The notes under the pieces are model-generated. The model saw only the letters and a list, made by a program, of their open reading frames with translations. It had not been told where the DNA came from and searched no databases. Below are positions 7,935 through 18,349 of a DNA stretch of 41,689 nt, piece by piece (positions within the stretch are counted from its first letter, which is position 1; each line of letters starts with the position of its first letter). Location: positions 1 to 41,689 of the forward strand of contig VMCJ01000020.1 in assembly GCA_008081395.1 (NCBI GenBank). Reading direction: 5' to 3'. The position numbers were made by a program, and so were the translations under genes. The stretch is from Rhodospirillales bacterium. GTDB taxonomy: Bacteria > Pseudomonadota > Alphaproteobacteria > Bin95.

Positions 7935-9155
7935 GTGGCGCGTATCGTCCAAAAATTTGGCGGCACTTCTGTTGCTAACCTTGATTGCATTCGAAATGTT
8001 GCAGTTCGAGTCAAGGCCGCATGTGATGCTGGTAATCAAGTAGCTGTAGTTGTGTCAGCTATGGCCGGTGAAACAAATAAGCTTGTTGATCTTGTTAAGC
8101 AGGCCTCAGCACTGCACGACTCCGCTGAGTATGACGCAATCGTAGCTACAGGGGAGCAAGTCACGGCAGGACTGCTTTCTATAGTTCTTCAATCCATGGG
8201 AGTGAACGCCAGGTCATTTCTTGGTTGGCAGCTACCCATTAAAACCGATGGGATCCACGGTCGCGCTCGCATTGATGATATTGATGGCAGTCAAGCAGTA
8301 TCTTTAATGGAAAAAGGCCATGTGGTCGTCATCGCTGGTTTTCAGGGATTAAGCCCCGATAACAGAGTGACAACCTTGGGGCGGGGAGGGTCTGATACAA
8401 CTGCAGTGGCCCTCGCAGCAGCGTTTAAGGCTGATCGTTGCGAAATCTACACGGATGTTGATGGTGTTTATACTTGCGATCCAAGGATTGTGCCCAAAGC
8501 GCGAAAAATCGACCGCATTACCTACGAGGAAATGCTTGAGATGGCCTCTCAGGGTGCCAAAGTTCTGCAGACACGTTCTGTTGAAATGGCTATGAACTTT
8601 AACGTGCCTGTGACCGTTCTCTCTAGTTTTGAGGATAAGCCAGGCACAATAGTTGCGGCGGAGATTGAAAATATGGAGCAAGAAGTCGTTACCGGAATAG
8701 CCTATGACAAAAATGAGGCAAAAATCACTTTATCGAGTGTGGATGACCGTCCGGGCGTGGCTGCTGCTATTTTTGGACCTCTCACAGAGGCAGAAATCAA
8801 TGTGGATATGATCGTTCAGAATGTATCTGCAGATGGTAAAACTACCGACATGACTTTCACAGTTTCCGAGGCAGATTTTGATCGTACAATTGATCACCTT
8901 GATCGCCACAAAAGTGAAATTGGGTTTAAAGAAATTTTGGCAGACCGAAACGTGGCAAAGATTTCGGTTGTTGGTGTAGGAATGAGAAGCCACGCGGGTG
9001 TAGCTCAGCGGATGTTTAAAGCTCTTGCAGACAAAGGGGTAAACATTCAGGTCATTTCGACATCTGAAATCAAAGTTAGTGTTCTGATTTCACAAGATTA
9101 TTTAGAGCTTGCCCTTCGGGCGCTTCATACTGCTTATGGTCTCGACGCAGAGTGA
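7935..9155 (+). CDS. lysC: Aspartate kinase
   Basis: Aspartokinase phosphorylates L-aspartate, the first step toward lysine, threonine, methionine and diaminopimelate. The 406-residue product begins with VARIVQKFGGTSV, the nucleotide-binding start of the amino-acid kinase fold (residues 1-13), and has TLGRGGSDTTAVALA in the middle. Two ACT domains fill the C-terminal 150 residues (signatures IFGPLTEAEINVDMIVQNVS and MFKALADKGVNIQVISTSE), implying allosteric control by end-product amino acids. I chose GTG at 7935 because AAGGGA lies about ten bases upstream and it gives the canonical N-terminus; an upstream ATG at 7752 would add 61 atypical residues and overlap ubiG. Confidence 0.96.
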   Translation: MARIVQKFGGTSVANLDCIRNVAVRVKAACDAGNQVAVVVSAMAGETNKLVDLVKQASALHDSAEYDAIVATGEQVTAGLLSIVLQSMGVNARSFLGWQLPIKTDGIHGRARIDDIDGSQAVSLMEKGHVVVIAGFQGLSPDNRVTTLGRGGSDTTAVALAAAFKADRCEIYTDVDGVYTCDPRIVPKARKIDRITYEEMLEMASQGAKVLQTRSVEMAMNFNVPVTVLSSFEDKPGTIVAAEIENMEQEVVTGIAYDKNEAKITLSSVDDRPGVAAAIFGPLTEAEINVDMIVQNVSADGKTTDMTFTVSEADFDRTIDHLDRHKSEIGFKEILADRNVAKISVVGVGMRSHAGVAQRMFKALADKGVNIQVISTSEIKVSVLISQDYLELALRALHTAYGLDAE

Positions 9156-9160
9156 GATGA

Positions 9161-10177
9161 ATGGATAAATTAGCTGCCCAAGAGCAAATAAAACATCTCT
9201 CTTCCCGAGGTAGGGAATTGTTAGGCGTAGAACATTCAATTTTGGGTGGCGCTATGACTTGGGTATCCGAGCGAAACCTGGTTGCAGCAATATCTAATGC
9301 AGGGGGCTTTGGTGTAATCGCATGTGGTTCTATGACCACAGAACTTCTTCGCTCTGAAATAAGAGCCACAAAGGCACTCACGTCTAAGCCTTTTGGCGTT
9401 AATCTAATAGTTATGCATCCAGACTTAATGGACCTGGTCGAGGTTTGTGGAGAGGAACAAGTTGGTTGCATTGTGCTGGCAGGTGGGATTCCGCCACGAG
9501 CGGTTATGCGGCGGGTCAAAGAATTAGGGGCAACCTTGATTGGCTTTGCGCCAGCTTTGGGAATAGCAAGGAAACTTGTCCGTGATGGGGCGGATGGGCT
9601 GATAATTGAAGGAACTGAGGCGGGAGGTCACATTGGGCCCGTAGCTACCTCTGTTTTAGCTCAAGAAATTCTCCCAAATATTCCCGAAGTGCCTGTCTTC
9701 GTGGCAGGCGGTATTGGTCGTGGTGAGGCAATCCTATCATACTTGGAAATGGGTGCAGCAGGTTGTCAGCTTGGTACGCGTTTCGTTTGTTCTGAAGAGT
9801 CGATCGCTCATGCAAATTTTAAGGAGGCCTTTTTAAAGGGAGCTGCTCGTGACGCAATGCCTAGTGTTCAGGTTGATCCAAGGTTCCCTGTAATCCCAGT
9901 ACGTGCTCTTCAGAATGAAGCGCAAAAGCGTTTTATTGAGACTCAACATTCGGTGATTGAAAGATGGCGATCCGGGGAGATTGACCAGAAATCAGCTCAA
10001 CTGGAGATTGAGCATTTTTGGGCAGGTGCACTGCGTCGAGCCGTAATTGATGGGGATATTGAGGGAGGCTCGTTGATGGCGGGACAGAGTGTGGGAATGG
10101 TCAATGCTTTGCAGCCGGCTGCTTCCATCATTGCTGAGTTGCTTGATCAAGCAGAGGACGCGCTGATAAAGCGTTGA
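9161..10177 (+). CDS. Nitronate monooxygenase-like FMN protein
   Basis: The 338-residue product belongs to the nitronate monooxygenase/2-nitropropane dioxygenase family of FMN-binding TIM barrels. Supporting motifs are ILGGAMTWVSERNLVAAISN (27-46), AGGFGVIACG, GTEAGGHIG (151-159, with the expected catalytic base His157) and VAGGIGRG (181-188), a phosphate-binding loop. It begins five bases after lysC and is followed 28 bases later by ptsP, so co-transcription is likely. The physiological substrate is uncertain, because many proteins of this family are not true nitronate oxidases and the family also resembles enoyl-ACP reductase FabK. Confidence 0.88.
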   Translation: MDKLAAQEQIKHLSSRGRELLGVEHSILGGAMTWVSERNLVAAISNAGGFGVIACGSMTTELLRSEIRATKALTSKPFGVNLIVMHPDLMDLVEVCGEEQVGCIVLAGGIPPRAVMRRVKELGATLIGFAPALGIARKLVRDGADGLIIEGTEAGGHIGPVATSVLAQEILPNIPEVPVFVAGGIGRGEAILSYLEMGAAGCQLGTRFVCSEESIAHANFKEAFLKGAARDAMPSVQVDPRFPVIPVRALQNEAQKRFIETQHSVIERWRSGEIDQKSAQLEIEHFWAGALRRAVIDGDIEGGSLMAGQSVGMVNALQPAASIIAELLDQAEDALIKR

Positions 10178-10205
10178 GAAAATCTAGCTCGATGGGATAA
10201 CAAAC

Positions 10206-12476
10206 TTGGAACAAACGGCCTCTAAGGCAAATGCTAGCGGATGGCGTCAAATGCTCAGGGCTGTTCGTGATGCGGTTTCACAATCAGATTCTGCGCCGCT
10301 TCGTTTAACCAAGGTTGTTAATGTTATTGCGAAAGCTCTGAAAGCCGATGTTTGCTCGCTGTATCTTAAGCAGCGAGATGGTGTGATGGCCCTGGCTGCG
10401 ACCCATGGGCTGAGAGCCGATGCTGTGTTCAATACCCGATTGGCTCCAGGTGAGGGGCTTGTGGGTTTGGCTGCGGCTGCAACTGGTCCTGTTTCAATTC
10501 AAGATGTTCAAAATCACCCTGCTTTCGCTTACAGACCAGAGACTGGGGAGGATGCTTACAGTACATTTTTAGGAGCACCACTACTCCGCGGAGGTACTGT
10601 TGGAGGGGTCCTTGTAATACAACATGTTACTGACCGCGTTTATGAAGATGACGACCTTGAAGCGGTAGCCATTGTTGCGGCCTTGATGGCTGAAGTGGCA
10701 GCAGACCCTGAGTTGACGGCCTTTGTTGCTAATGATGAAAGTGCGCCAGCTGCGCGAATAGCAGGTACCCGAATATCTTCTGGTCTTTCCATAGGGGTTG
10801 CAGCAATGAGGGACCCCCCGTTACCTATCCAGCGAATGATTGTAGACGATATTCCTGCTGAAATTCAGCGTTTGGATCTTGCTGTTGAACTAATGCTGAG
10901 GGAACTCGACAACCTTCTTCAGGCCCCAGGTTTAGAGGCTTCGGGTGAGCATCGTGAGATTTTGGAAGCTTTTCGACTTGCTGCAAGCGATGATGCTTGG
11001 ATTAGGCGTATTCGAAATGGTGTTGAGCAAGGAATGACGGCTGAAGTAGCCGCTCGACGAGTTCAAACTGAGGCTCGTGTTAGAATTCGTCGTGCTCCAT
11101 CTGCCTACCTTCGAGAAAGGCTTGCTGATCTGGATGACCTTGCTGGCCGTTTAGTGCGCGTATTGGCTTCAGAGGCCGAGAGCTTTGGTGTCGCTGAATT
11201 ACCTGAACGATCAATTATCTTTGCACATTCGATGGGCCCAGCAGAACTTTTGGAACTCGATCGATCACGCATTGTTGGCTTGGTTTTAGAGGAAGGATCT
11301 CTATCTTCCCACGTCGCTGTAGTCGCAAGAGCATTGGGTGTACCTGCAATTTCTGGAATACCTGGTGCTTTGGCTACTGTGCAGCCAGGGGATGAGATAA
11401 TTCTTGATGCAGACCATGGGCAAGCACTTCTGCGTCCATCCTCTCAAATTCTCTCTAGTTTCCAGGCCTCTTTAGCTGCCAGGTCAGCACGCAAGGCTCG
11501 TTATGCAAACTCTACTCGTGGTCCTGCAAGGACCCGAGATGAGCAAACAATATCAATCATGGCTAATGCTGGACTTCTAATGGATGTGGAAACAGCTTTT
11601 AGTGAAGGGGCCGAGGGTATTGGCTTATTTAGAACGGAATTATCATTTCTTGGCCAGTCAGGACTCCCCAGCATTGAAGAGCAAATCGCGCATTATTCAG
11701 AGGTTCGAAAAATATCTGGTGACCGCCCTATTTTTTTTAGAACATTTGATCATGGAGGTGATAAAACACCAGCAACATTGGTGCGGAGCCGGGAGGCCAA
11801 TCCAGCTCTAGGTTGGCGCGCCATACGTATAGCTCTGGACTTACCAGAAACACTGCAAGAACAACTGTATTCTCTAGCCGTAGCTTCTGCTGGTGAGGAG
11901 CTCTGCGTAATGTTTCCTATGGTCGCGGAGGTGGCTGAAATTAGAGAAGCCCGATCAATTCTTGCGGTAGCTCTTGAGCAGGCTGCTATTGATGGAAGAG
12001 CTCCAAGTCATGTTCGTGTGGGTGTCGCTATTGAAACGCCATCCTTGGTCTGGCAAGGCGAAACGGCGCTCAGACGAATAGATTTTGCGACTATTGGAAC
12101 GAACGATTTATTGCAATTTACCTTTGCGGCAGACCGTGATGGAGTTCGGATGACCGAGCGATACGATTCATTATCATCACCAGCGTTCTCAATGTTGCGG
12201 CACATTGTTGGCCAAGCGCGAATGGCGGGAATATCACTTTCAGTATGTGGGGAGATGGCCTCTGACCCTTTGGGTGTAATAGCGCTTGTAGGTCTTGGGG
12301 TGCGAAGTCTATCGGTTGTACCTACATCAATTAATTCAATTAAAGAGGTAGTTAGGAACCTTGATGCGAAGAGTGCTGAAAAATTAGTTTTGGAGCTGAT
12401 TGACTCAGAGGAGCATAGTGTGCGCAGTCAATTTCATGAATATGCTTTGGCGGAAGGAATCCCTCTAGAGCCCTGA
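10206..12476 (+). CDS. ptsP: Phosphoenolpyruvate-protein phosphotransferase PtsP (EI-Ntr)
   Basis: The 756-residue length matches EI-Ntr, which passes phosphate from PEP to NPr (PtsO) and then EIIA-Ntr in the regulatory nitrogen PTS. Domains in order: an N-terminal GAF domain (about 30-165), the PEP-utiliser N-terminal region, the mobile phosphohistidine segment GSLSSHVAVVARALG (364-378, His369), and the PEP-binding TIM barrel with GIGLFRTEL, FFRTFDHGGDK, GTNDLLQFTFAADR and the catalytic cysteine in VCGEMASDP. All key residues appear intact. The start is probably TTG at 10206, after GGGAT; an ATG 15 codons in is the alternative. PtsO and PtsN are not in this window. Confidence 0.95.
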   Translation: MEQTASKANASGWRQMLRAVRDAVSQSDSAPLRLTKVVNVIAKALKADVCSLYLKQRDGVMALAATHGLRADAVFNTRLAPGEGLVGLAAAATGPVSIQDVQNHPAFAYRPETGEDAYSTFLGAPLLRGGTVGGVLVIQHVTDRVYEDDDLEAVAIVAALMAEVAADPELTAFVANDESAPAARIAGTRISSGLSIGVAAMRDPPLPIQRMIVDDIPAEIQRLDLAVELMLRELDNLLQAPGLEASGEHREILEAFRLAASDDAWIRRIRNGVEQGMTAEVAARRVQTEARVRIRRAPSAYLRERLADLDDLAGRLVRVLASEAESFGVAELPERSIIFAHSMGPAELLELDRSRIVGLVLEEGSLSSHVAVVARALGVPAISGIPGALATVQPGDEIILDADHGQALLRPSSQILSSFQASLAARSARKARYANSTRGPARTRDEQTISIMANAGLLMDVETAFSEGAEGIGLFRTELSFLGQSGLPSIEEQIAHYSEVRKISGDRPIFFRTFDHGGDKTPATLVRSREANPALGWRAIRIALDLPETLQEQLYSLAVASAGEELCVMFPMVAEVAEIREARSILAVALEQAAIDGRAPSHVRVGVAIETPSLVWQGETALRRIDFATIGTNDLLQFTFAADRDGVRMTERYDSLSSPAFSMLRHIVGQARMAGISLSVCGEMASDPLGVIALVGLGVRSLSVVPTSINSIKEVVRNLDAKSAEKLVLELIDSEEHSVRSQFHEYALAEGIPLEP

Positions 12477-12603
12477 ATTTAAATCATTGATGTTGGCTGT
12501 AGCAGCGGTTATGAGTATCTTTGAATTCAAGTAGTTTAGAATCACCTTCCAATAGCACAGTGCGGTAGGTGGTCTATCGAAATTAGGAACGGGCATTCCT
12601 TCG

Positions 12604-13755
12604 GTGGGTGACAACGGCAAACTAAAACTTTGGGTGGTGGCAGGAGCTACCCAAACTGCGACACCAAAATTGGTGCCGGAAGATGGGGAGCCTGTTGGTC
12701 TTTTCCTTAGGGGACTGCGCGAGCAAAAAAGCATTACCGTTGATGAAGTCGCTAGCCAAATTCGAATACGTAATGTTTATATTTCTGCGATTGAGGATGA
12801 CAGGTACGAGGCTTTGCCTGGCAGAGCATACGCTTTAGGTTTTGTTCGAACTTACGCTGAATTTTTAGGGGCAAATTCTGCAGAGGTGTCCCGACGTGCC
12901 ATGAAAGGCATTGATGCGCTTCCAAAGGCGCCGCTTAAAACAAAAATTCCTGAGGTTGAGCGAGAGCCTAGAACTGCGGTGGCAGCGGCAGCAGGGATCT
13001 GTATTGCCTTGGCCGGATATGTCTACTGGTATTTCGATAACAATAAATCTCGGTTTGAAAATGCAGCTGAGACGCTAGCAAAGCTTGAGAGCCCTTCATT
13101 TTTGGATGGACCCGAACCAGTCCGCTTAACCTCAGATCCATACCGTCCTTTCCCTGAGATTCAGCCGCCATCTAGTCCTAAAATTGTGGCGCTTCAGCTT
13201 CCATCAGACGTTAACAGGCCTGTAGCCAGGCCATTGCCACCCTCAAGGCAAAGCTCGCAGAGCGTAGTTGATAATCAAATAATTCGACCATCTGACCTTC
13301 CAGCGCAGGGCAGCTTAGCTGAGGAACTTCCAGAACCGCGTTTGGTTGCTGCTCAGGTCGATGATAATTGGTCAATACCTGCGCCAGGCCCTGCAATGGC
13401 TGCAATAGGCCCGAGTTATACCGCTGCAGCTCCTGCTGCTCACACACCCCCATCTTTGTCAACTAATGCTATTTCCTCTCCAGAACCCGCCTCTGGTATG
13501 GTGCAGCTTGTGGCCGCCTTTGATACCTGGATCGAAATTCGTTCAGTTAAGACTGATAAAGTTCTTTTTTCGCGAGTGCTTCGTAAGGGAGAAGTCTATC
13601 GAGTTCCAGATCGAACTGGGTTGACACTTACCACAGGGAATGCTGCAGGACTTGAAGTGCACATTGATGAGCTGTTAGCTCCTCCGTTGGGAACATATGG
13701 GGAGGTTGTGCGTGATTTGCATTTAGATGCGAAGGAACTTCTTGCTAGCCGTTAG
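12604..13755 (+). CDS. rodZ: RodZ-like helix-turn-helix membrane protein
   Basis: The 383-residue protein has the RodZ architecture: a cytoplasmic HTH_25 domain (about 30-95, GLFLRGLREQKSITVDEVAS), a basic juxtamembrane region, one membrane helix (about 124-144), a long proline/serine-rich periplasmic linker, and a C-terminal DUF4115 beta domain (about 297-375, beginning MVQLVAAFDTWIEIRS). RodZ links MreB to the elongation machinery. The gene lies directly upstream of ispG and hisS, the same order as rodZ-ispG-hisS in E. coli, which strengthens the call. The start is uncertain: GTG at 12604 is used here. Sequence similarity to characterised RodZ is low in the linker. Confidence 0.85.
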   Translation: MGDNGKLKLWVVAGATQTATPKLVPEDGEPVGLFLRGLREQKSITVDEVASQIRIRNVYISAIEDDRYEALPGRAYALGFVRTYAEFLGANSAEVSRRAMKGIDALPKAPLKTKIPEVEREPRTAVAAAAGICIALAGYVYWYFDNNKSRFENAAETLAKLESPSFLDGPEPVRLTSDPYRPFPEIQPPSSPKIVALQLPSDVNRPVARPLPPSRQSSQSVVDNQIIRPSDLPAQGSLAEELPEPRLVAAQVDDNWSIPAPGPAMAAIGPSYTAAAPAAHTPPSLSTNAISSPEPASGMVQLVAAFDTWIEIRSVKTDKVLFSRVLRKGEVYRVPDRTGLTLTTGNAAGLEVHIDELLAPPLGTYGEVVRDLHLDAKELLASR

Positions 13756-13824
13756 CATCTTCTGAGCACTCGTGCAGTTAGCGAACAGGCAATATTCAAT
13801 ATTTAAAATGTCAATTACCTGGGT

Positions 13825-14961
13825 GTGTCTAAAATGAGCATTCGGCCTTATCGTCATATTGAAAGACGCAAGTCTCGGCGGATTATGGTTGGGAACGTAG
13901 CTGTTGGTGGAGATGCGCCGATAACCGTTCAAACAATGACTAACTCTCTAACGAGTGATGCTGGGGCTACAATTGATCAGATTCGAATAGCAGAGGAAGC
14001 AGGGGTTGATATCGTTCGCGTTTCTTGCCCGGATGAAGCCTCAACTGCCGCTTTGAAAGAAATTGTTCACGCAGCAAATGTCCCAATTGTTGCTGATATC
14101 CACTTTCACTATCGTCGTGCTATCGAAGCAGCAAAAGCTGGGGCGGCATGCCTGCGCATAAATCCTGGTAACATTGGCTCTGCTGAACGAGTTAAGGAAG
14201 TCGTTCAGGCTGCAAAGGATCATGGTTGTGCTATCCGTATCGGAGTAAATGCAGGAAGTTTAGAGAAGCATCTTTTGGAAAAATATGGAGAGCCTTGTCC
14301 AGAGGCACTTGTTGAAAGTGCTCTAGATCATGCGCGAATATTAGAGGATCACGACTTTACAGAGTTCAAAATAAGCGTAAAGGCATCTGACGTTTTTCTT
14401 GCTGTTGCTGCCTATCAAGGTCTCGCAGACGCGTGTGATTATCCGCTACATCTTGGCATTACTGAGGCTGGCGGACTTCGCGGAGGGACGGTAAAGAGTT
14501 CGGTCGGCATTGGGTCTTTGCTTTGGGCTGGTATTGGCGACACGCTCCGTGTTTCCCTTTCAGCCGACCCGGCTGAGGAGGTTAAGGTTGGCTTTGACAT
14601 ATTAAAGTCACTTGGCCTTCGTCATCGGGGTATCAACGTTATTTCTTGTCCATCTTGTGCTCGCCAACAATTCGACGTGATAAATACTGTGGCGCTCTTG
14701 GAAAAACGACTAGCTCACATATCCACGCCAATGACAGTCTCTGTGATTGGTTGCGTTGTTAATGGACCAGGAGAAGCTCGGGAAACTGACATTGGTGTTA
14801 CTGGTGGTGGGAAGGGTACCCATATGGTCTATGTGAGTGGTTTGCCCGATCATCGAATTACTGATGTTGATCTCGTGGACCACCTGGTTACCCAGATTGA
14901 GTCAAAAGCTGCTGAGATCGAAAATGAACGTTTAGAAGCTGCCTCTGCAGAGTTGCAATAG
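13825..14961 (+). CDS. ispG: 4-hydroxy-3-methylbut-2-enyl diphosphate synthase IspG
   Basis: IspG (GcpE) reduces methylerythritol cyclodiphosphate to HMBPP in the non-mevalonate isoprenoid pathway, using a [4Fe-4S] cluster. The 378-residue product has [11 protein letters not shown] (35-45), VRVSCPDEA, and the cluster ligands Cys275 and Cys278 in SCPSCAR plus Cys310 in GCVVNGPGE, with Glu317 as probable fourth ligand. Length equals the standard bacterial form. Start is GTG at 13825 or ATG at 13834; the two differ by three residues. It sits between rodZ and hisS and is probably co-transcribed with them. Confidence 0.97.
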   Translation: MSKMSIRPYRHIERRKSRRIMVGNVAVGGDAPITVQTMTNSLTSDAGATIDQIRIAEEAGVDIVRVSCPDEASTAALKEIVHAANVPIVADIHFHYRRAIEAAKAGAACLRINPGNIGSAERVKEVVQAAKDHGCAIRIGVNAGSLEKHLLEKYGEPCPEALVESALDHARILEDHDFTEFKISVKASDVFLAVAAYQGLADACDYPLHLGITEAGGLRGGTVKSSVGIGSLLWAGIGDTLRVSLSADPAEEVKVGFDILKSLGLRHRGINVISCPSCARQQFDVINTVALLEKRLAHISTPMTVSVIGCVVNGPGEARETDIGVTGGGKGTHMVYVSGLPDHRITDVDLVDHLVTQIESKAAEIENERLEAASAELQ

Positions 14962-14977
14962 TAGAGAGTTATTATTG

Positions 14978-16225
14978 ATGTCAGTGCGCCCAGTCCGCGG
15001 GACGGTTGATCTTTTTCCAGATGATATTCGTCGTCATCGTCGCGTAATAGAAACTGCTCGAGATCTTGCCGAACTTTATGGGTTTGGAGAAATACAGACC
15101 CCTGTTTTTGAATTTACGGAGGTGTTTGCGCGCACTCTTGGGGACGTTTCTGATGTAGTGACAAAAGAAATGTACACATTTGAGGACCGTGGCGGAGAGA
15201 AAATTACCTTGCGCCCAGAGAACACTGCTGGTGTTGCAAGGGCTTATATCTCTGGGAAACTCCAAAACGAACTTCCGCTAAAATATTTCTATGCGGGACC
15301 CATGTTTCGATATGAGCGACCACAGAAAGGTCGTCAGCGTCAGTTTCATCAAATTGGTGTTGAATTGTTCGGCGTTCCATTTCCGTCAGGGGACGTCGAG
15401 GTAATAGCTCTTGCTGCCCAATTGTTAGATAAACTGGGAATGCGTGATCACTGCGTCCTCAACCTCAATACTTTGGGCGATATAGAAAGTCGTGAAACTT
15501 ACCGTGCCGCATTAGTTGAATATTTTTCTTCACATAAGACTAGGTTATCTTCCGACAGTCTCGCCCGTCTTGATAAAAACCCGTTGCGTATCCTTGATTC
15601 CAAGGATGAGAGTGACAAAAAAGTGGTTGAAGGAGCCCCCTCTTTCAATGAATTTCTTACAACTATGGCTTCGGACTTCTTCGCCGAAGTACTTCAGGGG
15701 CTCGATGAGTTAGATATTTCTTATGTTCTGAACCCACGTCTCGTAAGGGGGCTTGATTATTACTGCCATACAGCTTTTGAGTTTGTAACAGATGCATTAG
15801 GTGCTCAAGGGACAGTCATAGGTGGTGGGCGCTACGATGGCCTTATCGGTATAATGGGGGGAGCTAGCACACCTGGAGTGGGTTGGGCTGGTGGTATAGA
15901 ACGGCTCGCAATGCTTGCTGATCAGACATTACCTGAAATAACCACTTCTAAACCTATTTCACTAATTCCAATTGGCGCTGCTGCAGAGAAAAAATTAAAG
16001 CAACTTGCCTATGTTCTCAGGGGAAATGGTCAACATGTCGATATTTCTTTCTCTGGAAATCTCAAAAGGCGCATGCAGAGGGCTGGTAAGCTTGGTGCCC
16101 GGTTTGCATTAATTGTTGGTGAGGACGAGTTACACGCTAACAAAGCTACACTCAGAGATATGGAGAGTGGCTCGCAGGAAGAGATAAGACTGCAAGATGT
16201 AGTTAAGCGGTTATCTGACCTATGA
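14978..16225 (+). CDS. hisS: Histidyl-tRNA synthetase
   Basis: This class II synthetase charges tRNA-His. The 415-residue product begins [14 protein letters not shown], has class II motif 2 in [15 protein letters not shown] (111-125), the HisRS-specific peptide LVRGLDYY near residue 257, and the motif 3 region [16 protein letters not shown]-terminal anticodon-binding domain follows from about residue 325. I chose the ATG at 14978 over the TTG directly before it. The stop overlaps the start of prfA in an ATGA junction at 16222-16225, which implies translational coupling. Confidence 0.97.
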   Translation: MSVRPVRGTVDLFPDDIRRHRRVIETARDLAELYGFGEIQTPVFEFTEVFARTLGDVSDVVTKEMYTFEDRGGEKITLRPENTAGVARAYISGKLQNELPLKYFYAGPMFRYERPQKGRQRQFHQIGVELFGVPFPSGDVEVIALAAQLLDKLGMRDHCVLNLNTLGDIESRETYRAALVEYFSSHKTRLSSDSLARLDKNPLRILDSKDESDKKVVEGAPSFNEFLTTMASDFFAEVLQGLDELDISYVLNPRLVRGLDYYCHTAFEFVTDALGAQGTVIGGGRYDGLIGIMGGASTPGVGWAGGIERLAMLADQTLPEITTSKPISLIPIGAAAEKKLKQLAYVLRGNGQHVDISFSGNLKRRMQRAGKLGARFALIVGEDELHANKATLRDMESGSQEEIRLQDVVKRLSDL

Positions 16226-17295
16226 GTTTTGATGAAAAACTTGCACAGGTTTTAAGTCGTGTTGAAGAATTATCAGCACGCATGTCAGGCGAAGAGCTAT
16301 CGGCAGAAGAGTTGGTGAAACTCTCCAAGGAGTATAGTGAACTTGACCCTATTGCCGCTGCCATCCGAAATCTTCAAGCTCTGCGTGATGAATTTGGTGA
16401 TCTAGAAGAAATTCTGAATGATACTGAGTCCGATGCCGAGATGCGCCAACTTGCAGAGCTTGAGAAACTGGACTTAGGTCAAAAAATTGAGACCGCAGAG
16501 CGTGATGTAATGATTGCTCTGTTGCCAAAAGATGCGGACGATGAACGCAATGCAATCCTAGAAGTGCGGCCAGGAACAGGAGGCGACGAAGCCGCCTTAT
16601 TCGCAGCAGATTTGTTTAGGATGTATCAGAGATATGCTGAGTCACAAGGTTGGAAGTTTGAATCTTTATCTGTTAGCGAAACAGAACTTGGCGGTCTAAA
16701 AGAAGCTGTTGCAGAAATCGGTGGTCGTGGTGTCTTCGCAAAGATGAAGTTTGAATCAGGAGGCCATAGAGTGCAGCGTGTTCCAACAACGGAGCAAGGG
16801 GGGCGCATCCATACCTCTGCAGCAACCGTGGCGGTATTACCTGAGGTTCAGGAAGTTGATGTTTTAATAGACGAAAAAGACCTCCGGATTGACACGTTCC
16901 GATCTCAGGGTGCTGGTGGACAGCACGTCAATACAACTGACTCTGCCGTCCGGATCACACATCTTCCAACTGGTATTGTTGTCAACCAGCAAGATGAGAA
17001 GTCGCAACATAAAAATCGCGCCAAGGCAATGACCATCTTACGCGCTAGAATTTATGAGGCTGAGCGTGAGCGTCGAGATGCCGAGCGAGCAGCAGAGCGG
17101 CGAACGCAGGTAGGGTCTGGTGATAGATCTGAGAGAATTAGGACCTATAATTTCCCTCAGGGGAGGGTTACAGATCACCGTATTAATCTAACTCTTTACA
17201 AAATCGACCAAGTTGTAGCTGGAACGGGTTTAGCTGAGTTTATTGATGCATTAGTCGCCGAAGATCAGGCTTCACGACTGGCTAATATGGAATGA
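16222..17295 (+). CDS. prfA: Peptide chain release factor 1
   Basis: RF1 terminates translation at UAA and UAG. The 357-residue product has the peptidyl-tRNA hydrolysis motif GGQ (232-234, within [18 protein letters not shown]) and the tripeptide stop-codon reader PTT at 188-190 in [12 protein letters not shown], which fits the P-x-T form that distinguishes RF1 from the SPF of RF2. The gene starts inside the hisS stop and its own stop overlaps prmC (ATGA at 17292-17295). prmC encodes the methylase that modifies the GGQ glutamine, so enzyme and substrate are translationally linked. Confidence 0.97.
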   Translation: MSFDEKLAQVLSRVEELSARMSGEELSAEELVKLSKEYSELDPIAAAIRNLQALRDEFGDLEEILNDTESDAEMRQLAELEKLDLGQKIETAERDVMIALLPKDADDERNAILEVRPGTGGDEAALFAADLFRMYQRYAESQGWKFESLSVSETELGGLKEAVAEIGGRGVFAKMKFESGGHRVQRVPTTEQGGRIHTSAATVAVLPEVQEVDVLIDEKDLRIDTFRSQGAGGQHVNTTDSAVRITHLPTGIVVNQQDEKSQHKNRAKAMTILRARIYEAERERRDAERAAERRTQVGSGDRSERIRTYNFPQGRVTDHRINLTLYKIDQVVAGTGLAEFIDALVAEDQASRLANME

Positions 17296-18146
17296 CGGCT
17301 GATGAGTGGATTAAGGCGGCTTCCTATCGATTGACGGGACTGGAGCGGCCGCGCGCTGAAGCTAGAAATTTACTTGCTTTGGCATTGAAGGTTTCACCAG
17401 AATACTTGTTTTCTTATCCAGAAACTGAAATTTCATGTGAGAATATTTCAACTGCTGAATTATTCATTGGACGTCGTATTGCAGGTGAACCTCTTTCAAG
17501 AATTTCTGGTTTTCGTGAGTTTTGGAGCCTAGATTTTTATATCGGTGATGAGGTTTTAGATCCTCGGCCTGATACGGAGGTTTTAGTTGAGGCTGGTTTA
17601 GAGGCTATCAATCAACGGGAAATTCCATACATTTTGGACTTGGGAACGGGCTCAGGTTGCATTTTGTTAGCTTTGCTCTCTGAAATTCGAGACGCATTCG
17701 GTATAGGGATTGACCGGGCCAAGGGTGCTTGCAGATTTGCAAAGATGAACAGTCAAAGGCTTGGTCTTTCTAATCGTTCTGCATTTGTATGCGCAGATTG
17801 GGGAAGGGCCCTCAAAGCCGTAACTTCGCAATTTCAGGGGTTTGATCTGATTGTCACAAACCCCCCATATGTAGGAACGGTTCAAGGTCCGCGGCCAGAC
17901 ACGGCCACTGAAAGTTTTGACCCACCCTCGGCCCTTTATGCTGGCATTGATGGTCTTAGTGCTTACAAAGAATTAAGTCACCAAATCCCCAAGCTTATGG
18001 CGGCCAGTGGTACCGTCGTGATTGAAATAGGTGAGGGGCAAGCTGCATCAGTGAATAAGATATTTACTGATGCAGGGTTGAGGATGAAACGTGAATTCTA
18101 TGATCTTGGAGGCCATTTGCGCTGCCTAACCTTCAAAGTTGCTTAA
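17292..18146 (+). CDS. prmC: Release factor glutamine methyltransferase PrmC (HemK)
   Basis: PrmC methylates the glutamine of the GGQ motif in RF1 and RF2. The 284-residue product has an N-terminal helical substrate-binding domain (1-75), the entry motif RPDTEVLVE (92-100), the SAM-binding loop DLGTGSG (117-123) and the amide-binding signature NPPY (190-193). Length is standard. It overlaps prfA by four bases. The operon probably ends here or continues to the DUF4167 gene after about 200 bases. Confidence 0.96.
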   Translation: MTADEWIKAASYRLTGLERPRAEARNLLALALKVSPEYLFSYPETEISCENISTAELFIGRRIAGEPLSRISGFREFWSLDFYIGDEVLDPRPDTEVLVEAGLEAINQREIPYILDLGTGSGCILLALLSEIRDAFGIGIDRAKGACRFAKMNSQRLGLSNRSAFVCADWGRALKAVTSQFQGFDLIVTNPPYVGTVQGPRPDTATESFDPPSALYAGIDGLSAYKELSHQIPKLMAASGTVVIEIGEGQAASVNKIFTDAGLRMKREFYDLGGHLRCLTFKVA

Positions 18147-18349
18147 AATTACGCAGATTTTTCAATAAAGATGTTGGCATTTCATATAAATTCGGTATAC
18201 CTAGAGTTGCGTCCAAGAGGAGTTTGCTCCTAAGGCGTGCCATTTTCACCGACACAGCATTAGACCACCTTCAAATTGATGGTATCGTCAAGTTGTAGTT
18301 TGGATTGTAAATATGGCCACCCCCGCAACTTAGAGCGGATATTCAGACT

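Noticed and set aside
8673-9155. Internal start for a separate aspartokinase beta subunit
   Set aside because: An in-frame ATG lies at the linker before the ACT domains, as in some two-product lysC genes, but it has no clear ribosome-binding site, so I did not annotate it.
18218-18231. AGGAG-TTTG-CTCCT hairpin after prmC
   Set aside because: It lacks a U-tract and is too short to claim as a terminator; it could be chance.
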